Source: Panopea generosa (taxonomy: Eukaryota > Mollusca > Bivalvia > Adapedonta > Hiatellidae). Taken from it: a DNA stretch of 64,000 nucleotides. The stretch lies in assembly GCA_029582155.1 (NCBI GenBank), contig CM055896.1, positions 6,774,624 to 6,838,623 on the forward strand, given 5' to 3'. The notes beneath the pieces are model-generated. The model had not been told where the DNA came from and ran no database searches. It saw only the letters and a program-made list of their open reading frames with translations. The number at the start of each line of letters is the position of its first letter. The stretch's first letter is position 1. A program made the translations under genes and the position numbers. Positions 12,201-26,894 of this stretch are shown in pieces.

Positions 12201-15200
12201 GTTTTCCAAATCATTAGTCACATCTGCATAACAGAAAAATGTGTAATGTACAATATGGAATATGTACAGTGCGGTAAATAACCATGTTATACGTGAATTT
12301 GAATGGAACGTTTGTTCACTATTTGCTTGAACAGAATTATTCTCGACTTAGAAGTGCGAGCATTTATTTGCAGACCATAGCATGATTAACAGGACAAACA
12401 TTGTAGAATATATAAAATACGGATAAATATATATTTATACAAATACTGTAAATAATTTTTATGCAAAAAAGGACATTAGCCGATCCATAATGATAGGAGC
12501 GCATAGGCAAATTTGCAAAGGATAACTTAAACATAATGAAAATATAAAGTCAGCAACGTCATACCCACACCTTATTCGATAAATATGTGTCACGCCATGT
12601 CTAAAATTTTGATTTGCATCCTGTCTTCCAGATGAAACCATGAATCATTCGGTGATGTGAGTTCGTTTTGTCGGAAATGCAATATGCGTACACACGAACA
12701 TAGTAATATGTCACACATTAAACTACATACCAGCTCGACCATATATGGTGACGTATTCGATAACGCCAACGCTTCCCATATCCACATACCACCATGGATT
12801 CGTAACATCAGAATCACTTGTGGAACTACATGGGCCTGTGAATGCGGGTGCTGATTGGCTGAAAATTCCATCAACAGCCATTAATGCGGTCATATTATCC
12901 TTAGTTGACGATTGTGTAGCTGCTTTGTTCCTTGCTCTATTTAAATCTGTAAAGATAAAAATGCTTTCTTTCTAAATAAACGTTACTATATGATAAAATA
13001 ATTAAAACATATGTTTAGTATCATGATTAGTGGTATTAAAAATGTAGTGATACCAGACACTTCCCGACCTCTTAATATCAAGTCAAACAGGTATGTTACA
13101 TATATGTATTGCTATATTTATGGTGTATGTACAAGTATACACCAAAGGGCATGGGTGTCTTAAATATGAAAGAAAAGCTCAGTTAATGTTTTAACCCTTT
13201 ACTTCATATAAATGCCTTGGGACACCTCTAATATAGATGCCTTTGGACATCTATTAGAGAAGGCTTTTGAATGGGTTAATTATGTTTATGTTAACTGACA
13301 GAGTGGAAAACAGTGCAGGAAGTGTTCAGATTACGAGCAATCTGAACTCTTCCTGCACTGTTTTCAAAGGCCTTCTGTGATTGGTGCGGGAAAACACGTA
13401 TATATGGAGTAATGGGTTAACATGAAAAATAGATTTTTCTGGTGACCCCAACCCCATCCTGAAATATTTATAAAAATCTGTACAACTATTCTTAATTCTT
13501 AAATATTATTTTATATCATAATATTTTAGTTATTTAATTTGAATAACAAGATTCTACAATTAAGCTGCGTGTTTTACGCTGACTATGTACATAGCATAGT
13601 AATTACATGTATGTGAAAAAGTATTGCATCAACTTTTTTTTATTATTATTAACTACTGTTTGTTTGTTGCAACAAACACAACCAGCAGGCATATGTGAAT
13701 GTGTCTAAAACCATGCATGTTAACCTGTCATATTAGTAACAAATTGAGTATAACTTTTAGACTTTGTCCAACTTAATATTAATTAAATATTTGTCAAATC
13801 AATATGGATACACTTTTTTCCATTTCATGCAATGGAATTTTATTTCCCTCTTTATCATTCCATCTTTTAAACAGCAAACTTGTATAATTTTCTAGTAAAA
13901 CTTAAAAAAACCATAGCATCATTGGGTGTGTTCATGAATTAAATGTCATTGCTCCATGTAATGTCTATTTACTATAAGCAGTTTAAAAGAAAAAGAAAAG
14001 TAAACCAATTTATGAAGAGAGTCCCGATATTGAAAGCCAGTTCTGTCATTAAAACATATAAAAAACCCTTCAAACACTCGTAGTCAACGTCTACATGCAC
14101 GACACTTAAAAGATACCGGTTTTCATCGTACCGATTTGGATATTATGATGTTTATTGTTTATAGAGAGATTTAGAATGTGTGTAAGTTAGATTTATACCT
14201 AAAATGTACTAATTAAATGTATAGGTGTATAAAAATGGAATTTGATAGCAGTAAGACGTTAGTTTGATATTTGCTTTTTCGTCTTTGATATTTTATTGTT
14301 TGAGGACTAGAAGTCAAGGCTGGGACTATTTTCAAGTTGAAAACAACAAAAGACGAATATCAAACTAAATTAGTTTTTCTGAATTTGATATAGTGTTTGA
14401 AACGGTCTGAATGCAAATGGAATTAGCAAAAATACAAAACATCTTATATTTACCAATATGACAAAATTCTCCAGTAAATCCATCGAAGCAGGCTGCTGGA
14501 CATTCCCCGGTGGTCTTGTTGCACGGTTCCCCATCCTCACAATAACAGCGTGTTACACACATTTCTCCAAACGAACCGTCCAAACATTCTAAAATAAGTT
14601 GCATTTTGTTAGTTCCAGTTTTTCATAGTTAATATTGATAAGTTTGTATAGGTTCCAAACATGCATTTATCTTAGATATTACATACTTATACATTGCTTT
14701 AAAGAAATATTTGCATTCGGTTGTGAACCATGTAAGCATTACTGCGCTAATGTGACAGAGATGATGTCACTTTATTTGTTAAAATATTGATGCTAATTCA
14801 TGAAATATACTAACTCATCGAACATGCTAATTCATAAAATATGCTAATTTATAAAATATGTTAATTCATAAACTATGCTTATTCATAGAATATGCTAATT
14901 CTTAGACTATACCAACTTTAAAATATGCCAAATTATAAAATATGCTAATTACTAAAATATGCTTATTAATAGTATGTGCTAATTTGATAAAATATATTAA
15001 TTCATATAATATGCTAATTTATAAAATATGTTAATTCATAGAATATGCTAACTCACATTCCAGTTCTTCTGTTAATTTTATCTGATTCCATTGGTATCAA
15101 AGAATGCATTAAATAAACTAACAGGAGATCCGTTTATAGAAAGGTGTTAAAACGCAGCGTCTCTAACGCTCTCCAAAGTAGCAACAAATAATCGGTATTC

Positions 15201-18200
15201 AGAAAACGTATAATGAACCCAATGTTACTAAGGAAAAAGAAGCAATAACATATTCACAAGATTGATAACCATCAGCACTTTTGGAAACAACCCAATCACA
15301 CAAAATATAACGCTGACCTGTATCACATTTCTGACCTCGCCAGCCCGCCTTGCACCCATGTGGACAGATCCCCGTCTCAAAGTGACACGTTGTATTATCA
15401 GCACAGTTGTAACAACTTTGGGTACAGTTGGTTCCATAGAATCCAGCATCACAAGCTGACATGTACGAAAGCATAAACAATGGTTACATTTATAGTACAG
15501 TACAAACTTTTTTTTACCAAGTGTAGTTTACAAAACATTACAAAAGTAGATTAAGCAAAATTGAATTATTTTCGTTTTGTATAACAAAATTAAAAACAAA
15601 AACAATACCGTCAAAGGCCATAACGGTCAGCCAATACATGTGTTTACAACAAGTCAATTGAATACAACACTAATAGATGGCAGGTTTAGAAAAGTAGCAA
15701 ACTATTTACAAAAAGAACATCAATAATTTTTTACCTGAATGCATTGTGCATTTTGACAACTAAACACTTGTACGTGTGTAGTAGTATGTACAATTGATCT
15801 GCTGAAGGCATCTTCATACTTTTATAATAAGGGTATATGCAAGACAATTTTCATAATGTTTAAGCTGTCTCCACCATCAAACATTTATAACTCACAAACT
15901 GTGCAATTGTCCTCAAGCCAGCCAGTAGCACACCCATCGGCGCATGTTCCAGAAATCAAATGACATTGGTCTCCATTTAAACATTGTCCGCACGCGTTTT
16001 CGCAATCTTCTCCGAACGTCTTATTTTGACAAGCTAAAACGAAATTGACGAATAGATGTTTGTTTCATACAAAATAAGAATACAGAAAACAAAATAACAA
16101 AACAGAGCATGAATTAAACATATTAAGTGTTCCGTTTTATTATATTTAATTTAAAATATGCTTTATTGCCTGGGTAAATGACTTAGTAATGCTCACTTAA
16201 CAACGCGAACAGTTTCGACTGAAAGCGGTCAGAATTGTTACTGGGTCTACCAGATTTTTGTTTCACAAAATAAATTATATGAAACATGTGTGTATTATGC
16301 ATTTAATGACGCAAAAAAGTAAATGCAGACTACTTTTCTTGTACAAAATTGTTACTCATGGCATGGTTTCCTCACATACACACGATATTTCTTACCCGAT
16401 TTTCAGAAATTCATTTAATTATAACCTAAGAAAAAGTATTAACTTTTCCATTCCGTACACACGAAATAAATCTAGTCGAAGATTATATACGCCGTCTTCT
16501 GTTTTACTCTGGAATCCTTTAAACTTGGATATAAGAAAATTCAAAAACATTTTTAACTATAATAAATACAATTAAGAAAATAGTTTTAAACGTCAATAAA
16601 ATCCACTCTTACTACCCTTTTGGAAACATGTTTTAGCTGTAACGTATTCAGGAATAAGAATTGGTTAAAGCAATTTAATATCAATCCTCTAGCAGAAGAC
16701 CTTAAGGTCTCACTTAAGAATTACCTCCCTCACATAGTGGTAGCAATATTATTTCGCGCCAGAAATTAGAGCTGTGTAAAGAGGTTGGGCATTATTTTTG
16801 TTGAAAATGCATAAAGTATTTCGTTATACATGTGAGAACATAAGAGCTTTTTCATGAATTCTGCCATGTTTGGATGACATTGTCTACTGTTTGGTGAAGC
16901 TATAACAGTTTAAAGATGCGTAACGATACACTGCAACAAATGGGCAGAATTGTCAAAAATGAAGGGGTGTCACCAAACCATCGACATTGTGAAAAAGCAA
17001 CCTGGTCAACCCCATGCTTTTTCTTCATAACTGAATCAATAATGGAGTATCTTTTAGCACAAAACACTTTTAGAATCATTGGTAATATAGTCCAGTGTTC
17101 CAGAAGTGCATTTTCCAATATGTAAAACAGTATAAAATTAATTGTGTGAGACGTAGTATTCTTGCGCCGATGTTATTGACGAAGCACAGCATTACTTCTA
17201 ACCTTTTTCTATTAAGTGCTCACACTATTCTAGTCAACAAGACATTCATATTTTTGTTTGTAATATCAATTTTTCTATTGACGACAATTTTACGATTTTT
17301 AAAGTTGTTTACATCTTAATCAAGTCATCAAATAAATAAATAAACCAAGTATTTAATAATACTCATTGTACAATTGTTGGTCTAATCACTTCTCTTTAGA
17401 TTTTATCACATTAAGTAATTACGAGTTCAACAGTCATAGCAGTCAAATTTGTGAGTGAATATAAAGATCAAAGAAAAAAGGGCGGTGTCTTATTTTGTAC
17501 AATCCCTTTGCTGTAATTAACTCGCAATGAAATATATTTAAACTGGACTAACCCAAACTATGAAGTCAATTAATATATTTGGACGATTAAAACCATATTG
17601 GCCTTAAGTATTGGGTTTAAAGTGGTAAACACAGGTTGTGTGGTCTTATTAACTATCCTGCCATCACCATCAGGTCTAGTTTAGTGTTAGTATAAAAACA
17701 TTTTTTTACCATGACATTTATACATAAACATATGCGCGTATGGCAAAAGAATAACTGCACAAGTGCTTACCCATTTATGGTATATTATCACCACCGGGGA
17801 AATATATTGCCAAATAAATGTTATTGTCGGTTATCAATACAATATGCCATTGAGCATGATAAGTAACATTTGCAATATTTTGTTTCCAAGTCAATGAAAA
17901 ATAATTGCGTTTCAATTAAATATTTAATTACTAGTTAATTAAATTAAATTGTTTTCTATTTAAATTTACTCACGTATACTACAAGTGACGTCATCCCAGC
18001 CAGGACTACATCCGTTTGGGCACGTGCCGTTGATATGGTTACAAACAGCATCGTCTGCACAGTTACACTGGTGTGAACAGTTTTGTCCAAATGTTGGAGA
18101 TACACATTCTGAACATACAATAAAACATATATTATTATTTAAGCTGAGTTCATATAATAATGAGTAAAAGTAGAAAAGTAGAAATTCTTAAGTTATTGAG

Positions 18201-21200
18201 TACACAAACACTCTATTAGTAATAAAGTTGTAGATAATTTGGTATGCAGTCCTATACCTTATATTTGTTTTCACAAAACTGTAACATGGAGTACATATCT
18301 AGTGTTTTAGTAAGATATAAGACAGTTCTATACATAACTTGAAAATAAAATAAATTGAAGGGATTTGATAAAACTGAAGTTTTGTTTCTTACTATCTGTA
18401 CACATGCTGCCGTTGTAACCAGGGTTACAGCCCGTTGTACAAGTACCATCGATGACGTCACACTGATCGTCATTCATACAGTTGCCACACGTTTCGTTGC
18501 AACTGTAACCAAAGGTGCCGTTGAAACATTCTACAAGTATAAAAATACAAACTTATTCGCATTGATACCTGATTTATTTTGTATATAGCATGTGCTTTAA
18601 ATCCGTTGCAGATGTGCTATTAGGGTATGCGAGTACAATACGCTATTCTATGTCCGCTAGACTGTGATATTTCTACATGAAACAATTATGCTTTTTAATC
18701 ACTTCTTGTACTCCCCAGTGCGGGTTTAGTGCCGATTTTGCTACTAACAGTTCCAAGGCGATGCCTCGTTGTCAATTGATTTGACAAGAACTGTCAATCA
18801 AACAAGTCGATAATTCAACCAACGATCGATATTAAATGTTCTTTGTTGTGGGCGTATTTTATCACAAACGTAAGAGACAAGGTGATATATTTAATATATG
18901 TGTACATATGAAGCTTTACAAACGAACTGCCGTACTACAAAACATGCTGTGGGCTGATCATCCTAATACAAGGCGGAGTTTACGTATAAGTGCCATATGG
19001 TTTAGTTTTCATTTACCATGGCAGGTTGCTTAGCTGCTTTTTCCTAAGACAAATCAACGATCTCTAAGTAAACGTTACATTGCATTACATTGTATTTAAT
19101 TGGACAAACAACACCACGTGGCGAGAGGTTGGAGTGATGGCCGCTTTCGCGTCTAGGTCAATTTTCTTGACAACTTTATATTGTTGTCTGCGTCTCCTAA
19201 ATATCGCGTCTCATTTCTCGTTTTTACCAAATTAGTTTAATGCTTTCTTTTGTAAGCAAACGCTTTAATCAATATGGCTAATACGATAATAGTGCTTTGA
19301 ATTTAATATGCAAACAACTGATGCTTCTTATTGATTATTATTATATATAATAAATAGTGTTTTAATTTTATAGTGTTTTGATTTTAACCATGTAACTAAC
19401 TGATAAATTTTACTTTAATAAAAACACAAAAAAAACCATAGTAGAACATTAGGTGTAATAGAGCATATACCTATATTGCAATTTTCGCCTTGATATCCAC
19501 TTTTACAGTTGTTTGGACAACTACCATCAGTAATATTACACACGTCATCATTCAAACAAAAGCCGCACGTTGAATTACAGTTTTCACCATAGAAACCATC
19601 AGTGCATTCTAAAATACAATTAAAAAAACCAACATCGAATGGAATTATTAATGCACTGTAAAAGCATGCATGTAAACCAGTGCATAGTGTATCATTCCAG
19701 TGACATTATGGCATATATGCGTACTTTAATGTATTTTAATGGTATTAATTGTTAAATATACACAAGGACTAATGGCCCAACAAGTTACTAATTATTTTTT
19801 TTTTTAAAAATACACAATGAAAATATTGTTAATTATATATACTATATTGAATAATACATAAAAATATCATAACGTACACATGTGCAAATTTGGAATGACA
19901 ATACTTTTGATGTTATATGTGTTGCTAATATAAAAGTGTCGAAACTAAACAATGAGTCAGAAAGAAAAGTTACCTAGTCATGTAAGGCCAGCCTTTGTTA
20001 TTTTACTTGTATATATTTATAATAATCAATTCATATATATGTATAACGTTGATTTCAAATCATATGTATTCAGATTTTTTCATTGTTATTAATGTGTTTG
20101 TTTTTTTTACTTTATCATTATTAAACATGCTATGTATATAACGTTGATTTGCCGATATATGTTGTTGATTTCCGTATATATGTTGTTGATTTGCAGATAT
20201 ATGTTGTTGATTTCGGTTTATACTTTGTTGATTTACGTATATGATATTATGTTGTTGATAACCGTATATATGTCGTTGGTTTCCGGATAAATGTTGTTGA
20301 TTTCTGTATATATGTTGTTGATTTGCAGATATATGTTATTGATTTGCCGATATATGTTGTTGATTTCCGTATATATGTTGTTGATTTGCAGATATATGTT
20401 GTTGATTTGCAGATATATGTTGTTGATTTCCGTATATAATTTGTTGATTTACGTATATATGTTGTTGAATAACGTATATATATGTTGTTGATTTCCGGAT
20501 ATATGTTGTTGATTTGCCGATATATGTTGTTGATTTCCGTATATATGTTGTTGATTTGCAGATATATGTTGTTGATTTGCAGATATGTGTTGTTGATTTG
20601 CAGATATATGTTGTTGATTTCCGTATTAAGTCGCTGATGTCCAATGCTGTTGGTTTCCATCAATATAATGTTGTTGAATATTATATATATATATGTTGCT
20701 AATTTCCATATATAAGCTGTTTTTAATTAAAGACGTCACAGAAGCTTTATTAATTCAAGCACATAATCATAATAATAATCAATACATTTGATTTGGTGAG
20801 CTACTCCGTTTGGCCGAATCCCATAGTTTAAATTGCGGAACAAATATTTAGAACAAAGTTACTAACCCATAGAAATTAACCCAATATATGGAAAACATAT
20901 ACCCATTAATGAACATGAACAATATGTACATGAAATCAACAATATAAATGTATATGAATTGAACAATACAGATGGGACTAGGTCACAAATTCTGCTAACT
21001 TGTATACGTATACTTCAATGCAAATTCATATAAAACAAACAACATTGGTACAAAATAAAAATTTAATACTAAAATGTAATAACGTGCACATACAACATGT
21101 GCAATTTGAAGCTTACGTATTTTGCACGTGTCTCCGGACCATCCAGCAGCACAGCCGGACAAACAATTACCATTGATACCATGACAACTGTCGGGTCCAT

Positions 21201-24200
21201 CTACACAGTGACCACAGACCACTGAGCACACATCTCCATATAATCCAGCTGGACATACTGTAAATATAAATAAAAATATTCGTCAAAGACAAGTGTTTTG
21301 TTTTTATTAAACCATGAAACGCGACACGTACTGATTAAAAATAAATTTCTAGCACTGCATATATGAACAAACTGGCTGTCATGTGCATTTATATAAATGA
21401 TAATTTTTTTATATTGAAAACAAATTGTTCTACTACATAATGGTTTATTCAAAGTCTTTCTTTGAATAACAACCAAGTAACAAATTTTATTCAGGTGAGA
21501 AGGTAATAAATATTAATTTTTAAGATATAATGTTAAAGAAAAATGGCGTGTGTCTCTTTAACGGAAGCCATAAAATGGATCAATGTTTACAGTCTGGAGA
21601 ATTTTGCTTGATAAAAAATCGTATTTTCTTTTTTTTTCAGAATATGCAATAATTCTTTATTTTGCATTGGTTATACATTATTTTATTCTGACCTCTGCTC
21701 AAATTGTATGAAGCATGTGCTGATTCTGTTTAAGTGGAATGATAAAATATATACCAGTCCACGCAGCTTTCCATCGACCAGCCAATGAAAATACGGCTCA
21801 TAAACTCATGTGACCACTATCGACCATTGAAAAAATGTATCTAGTATCTGTAGGTTATAGCAATAGCGAGAAATTACATTCAATAACTCGTCGGGCGATT
21901 TAGAAACGAGGAAGTCGTCATCTGAATAAAGTGTATAAAGCATGACAAATATTTATCGCCTTGCATTTAAAAAAATGCACCACTTGTGACCGGCATATAA
22001 CTAGTGTATCCCAGCACCTGATATCTCCCGAACAGGACTATTAACCTCCAATGAAAAAGCAGGGAATTACATGCCTGTCCCACATTTCAAAGCAGTTGAA
22101 CGCTTACTCAACTGTGGCGTCATAAACTTTCAGTGAAAATAAATAACGAATCAATGTGCTCAGATGTGGCTTTCCCAACATTGCTATTTAACGGACCCAA
22201 TCGGGAAAGCTTGGTCGGTTCTACAAACTAACTCAGGACGAACTTATTGATAACTGCTGAACATTATTCAAAACGAACCTTCAAACATCTCCACCTCGCA
22301 GATAGTGAGCGAAGTGCCCGGTTCTGCAACTGTGCGGCGGATGAACAGCTCCTGAACCAAATCATCCGGCTCAATTATGATGTTGAATATACCGTTACCA
22401 TATGCTACCCCTGTGTTGTTGTATTTTAGCTCCTCAGCACGGCTGATCTTGTTACGAATATACAGGACAAAACCAGACAGCTGATCTATAGAAAATAAGG
22501 TGTGATTGTGAAATAACAAGTAAAAAGTAAAGTGTTTGTTTATTAAAGTGCCATCCCTATTAAAAGGGCCAGCCTCACTGGGCTTATGAGACACCTTTAT
22601 GTTGTACACAGTTACTTCCCGAAAGCTATCATTGCCAGGCATCAGGCTATTAAGACATCTTGTATCCTCAATTTAACTTGCTGCTGGGTTGGCAACCGAC
22701 CGCATTAGAAAAAAGTCTAAGTGGTTCCACCAGGATTCGAACCGCTTCCGAGGCGGACGCCTTAAGTACTAAGTCACGGACGACCGTAGTTACATGTATT
22801 GTTTCCATTAGAAAGTGACCGGATATAATTATACAGGGTAAAGTTTAACGATAATGCCACAGAGAAATAATGGCAACAACGTATTTCAAAAGATGTGCAT
22901 AATATCCCTCGAAATAATCCAAGTAGACAATAGTAAAGGCTATAAGTCCATGTTTATGGCCTTATATAGAGTATACTGCTATGTGTAAATCATTATCTGT
23001 ATACAATACTAAATAGCTTATTATTTCTTGGCAAAAATACAAAAACTAATTAATATATCAATCCCTCGGTAGAATCTTGCAAAAAATGTTAAAGTGTTCA
23101 AATGTTAGAATTGCAATGTTTGTATCGAATTTGACAATAAACAATTTCTTTATTTATGCTGGCTTACTTACATTTGGTTGTGTATGTGGGAAATGCCATT
23201 TGTTTGTCGTTAACCCTTAAGGTACACATAACTCAAAATCAGAAGGAAATTTATCTCTTTTTAATTTTTAAGTCTTATTTGAACTATGTTTACCGGAGAT
23301 ATTAATCTCAGTCAGCTAAGTTTTTGATCTCAGTGCTTCAGGACGGCTTTTATATTGTACCCAGTATATCTGATTTCCTCGGGAAAGATACATTTGTTTA
23401 CATTTGCTTAGTATTGGTTCTACCGGCGAAGACTTCAATGTCCATTTAAGTTGCAACAACTTATTTTGCGATCAATGTAAGATGTACAAGTAAAAATAAC
23501 ACCAACAAGGAATATGTACTCACCAGAGCCGCCTGCCAGGCCATAGACCACTATCTTCCCTACCCTGTACTGGCTGACGGTGTTAACACTCCACTCTGCG
23601 GAAGTCTCGGGGAGAGTTGAGCTGCAACAGTCAGCGTTTGTTTGATTCACACAGCCGTCAACTGCTCTATCTGCTACCTGATCACCTAGTGTGCTTGTCT
23701 GAGTAGCTGTTTTATTGAATACTATATTTTCTCCTGGAAGGAAGCAAGGTTAAGAAACGGTTTATTTACACTGAAAACCTAAATCATGATTTTGTAATGA
23801 TTTTTTTTTTGTTTTTAATTTTTATATAATTTCATTATACATACATTTTACAAATATATTTGATATGATACATACAGTTAACTTTTTTTATATGAATATG
23901 TAATGGTAGTCTGTAGAACGGACCCAGCTCTCCCGATTGGGTCCGTTAAATAGAATGTTGGGAAAGCCGCATTTGAGCACGTTGATTGGTCAGTTGCTTC
24001 AACTGAAAGTTTGAATGACGTCACAGTTTAGTAAGCGTTTAATTGCTATGAATTTTGGGACAGGCATAGAATTCCCTGTGGTTAATAGACCTGATTCGGA
24101 AGATATCAGGTTCAGGGCTAGACTACTTACGTAGACTTTAGACCAATACCACTACAAGAGGCAGCAACATAAATACCCACATGAGAAGATTGAAGGCTGA

Positions 24201-26804
24201 CGTTTGTGAATTAGGTTGCGTTTGAGTCTATTAAGATTTATTTTTAGATGCAACTGTGTTTATCACTAGATGACCTTTCATAAACAATCACAAATTGAAT
24301 TTTCCAAATATGTCTTTCAACTTTATGTGTAAAAGCTAGAAATGTGTCCCTGGTACACAGATTTCCCTGCGAGACAGATGCATAATAAATAGTAATTTAT
24401 ATTTGGAAATGAAAAATAAAAAGTTGTCGAGTTTGGAAAGTCTTAAAGGAAGCAAGTTATGAGAAAAAAAAGTATTAGTAGAACTACTTTTCTATTTTTT
24501 TAATAACAGAGACATTAATCTTCGCCCAATTTATATCTCGAATCCAATCTCGAGCGTTAATGTTACACACCTATGTACACCTTTGTATTACAATATCGTA
24601 AAGGAAACTTAAGTTATTGAGCAGATAATTTTTAGACCAAAGAACGAACCCATGAACGGACAGACACATTATATGCTAAGTATCTGATTGATCGAATGGA
24701 CGGGGGTATAAAATGCTTTTTAATACATGAGTCAATAACTAAACTAGTTTGATACACAAGTATAATGTGATTACGGTATGCAAGGATTGGAAACCTAAGC
24801 TATGCAAGCATATCAAAACCTTGTCAACTACTTACTCTCAGAACACGTGGCTCCCATCCAGCCTGGCTGACATTCTCCTGGGCACATGCCTGTTACTTTG
24901 TCACATGGTTGGCTGTTTTGACAATATCCACAGATATCTGTACAATTGTCTCCATAGTAACCATCTGTGCACGCTGGATAAAGACAACACATTTATCGAT
25001 ACAACTAAGAACATCAAATTCTATGTACAAATGATTGAGTTTAGTTTCAAATTCCCGTTTTATTCATTACAACAAGTATGAATTAATATCAGGATTAAGT
25101 AAAAAATATATTGAACGCGGGTCAGAGTTTTGTTTAAATTTAGCACATAACCCAAAGTAGGGTTTTTATTTCTCACATATGTTTGGACGACGTCGGACGT
25201 GTTTGCTATTTTTGTTACCGTCCATAGTTATTTCTTATTAAAGTACTTTTTATGAAACAGCACATTTGATTTTCTAAGAAGATGTTAATTTGGCCACATA
25301 ATATAACCACCTGAGCATTTTGTTTTAAATCGATTTTTGAATATTTTCTTATGAATATAAGGTTTTAATAAATTAATGGATATTATTCAAAGACTGTTAA
25401 GTTTAAATACAATAGTGGATATTACTTATGAATATTTGGTTTAATAAAGTTGTGGATATTATTCTTTGAATATTTGGTTTAATAAAGTAATGGATATTAT
25501 TCTATGAATATTAGATATTAGCTTTTAAAAGCATGAATGGCTATTATCTTATGAATAATAAATTAATGGATATTATTCTATGAATATTAGGTTTTAAATA
25601 GATTATTGGATACCATTTTATGAATATGAATTTAATAAATTCTAAAACTGTAAATATTGCTTACAATAGTTTGATAAATTGATTCTCTAAAAAGTAATTC
25701 AACGCTTCTTTATCCTTTCATTATACTAAATAAACAACTAACCTTTGTATATCTTCACCTCACATAATGTTATTATATTATTTCCAGTCGGTCTCTCTAT
25801 TCTAACTATTGACGCATTCTTCTCCGGATTAATTCTGAATTCGATAACTGGGTAGGTCGTATTAGGGTCTGTGAAAACCAATTCTTTACTTTCCAAATCG
25901 TTTGACACAAAGTAAACTAAAAAGCCCGGTAGTTGGGTGCGACCGCTAGCTAAAAACAAAGAGAAATAATCAGAAAGACTGCACATACCAATACATGGCT
26001 CATACTACAATACATATATGTAGCTATATCGGTTGATCCTCCGCCACGGCTATGTGTGGAGTCCTTGAGCAAGACACTTTTCCGCATATGCTTAGTACTG
26101 GTTCTAACCTGAAAGATTTCGAGTGTGATTTGCCTAAGTTGTAAGAACTTGTATCACAATTGAAGTAAAATAAATAGGTTTAAACTAAATCTAACTATAG
26201 TTATCAAAAATTCCAAGTCAATGATATTCTACAAATATGAGCCACATGTTTAACTGGAGAACCAACAAATCGTAGTCCGCAGGTGAGTTAACTTAGGTAC
26301 TGGTCATGAGTCAAATGACGTCACCTGAGTTGCAAATTTCTTATTTCAAAAGATACCAGGGTCAAATGAATAATTACTCGAGTTCCAAGTGAAGTCGACT
26401 TTCAAACATACATAAATATCAAAAATATATTATACACGAACTCGTCACAGTTGGATAACAAGTTTAGTAAACCTCTTTAAATAAGACCACATTTTGGACC
26501 AAGCAAAAGTGGTTTTAATAGCGGGATGGACTTATTGTTGATTTTAAGATAGGTTCATTGCGAAACAAACTACACATATATTGTTATTTATAAATAACGA
26601 ATTATAAACATTATAGAAAATTTGACCTTTTCAGAAAATACCATTTTCTGTCAGACGATACCTCACAGTCTGTTTTTCGAGATGCTTTTACCCTTCCAAA
26701 ATGTAATGTTAATCATTGTATAATAGAAAAATCCGTATACAATTAAAAACAATTTTCATAGTTACAACATATCAGTAACTGCAGTTGAAAGAAAACACGC
26801 CTTA

Positions 26805-26894
<90 letters not shown>

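Noticed and set aside
20247-20663. 138-codon minus-strand ORF with a 7-residue repeat
   Set aside because: It is a product of the 21-bp minisatellite inside an intron; similar ORFs occur in other frames and on the other strand.
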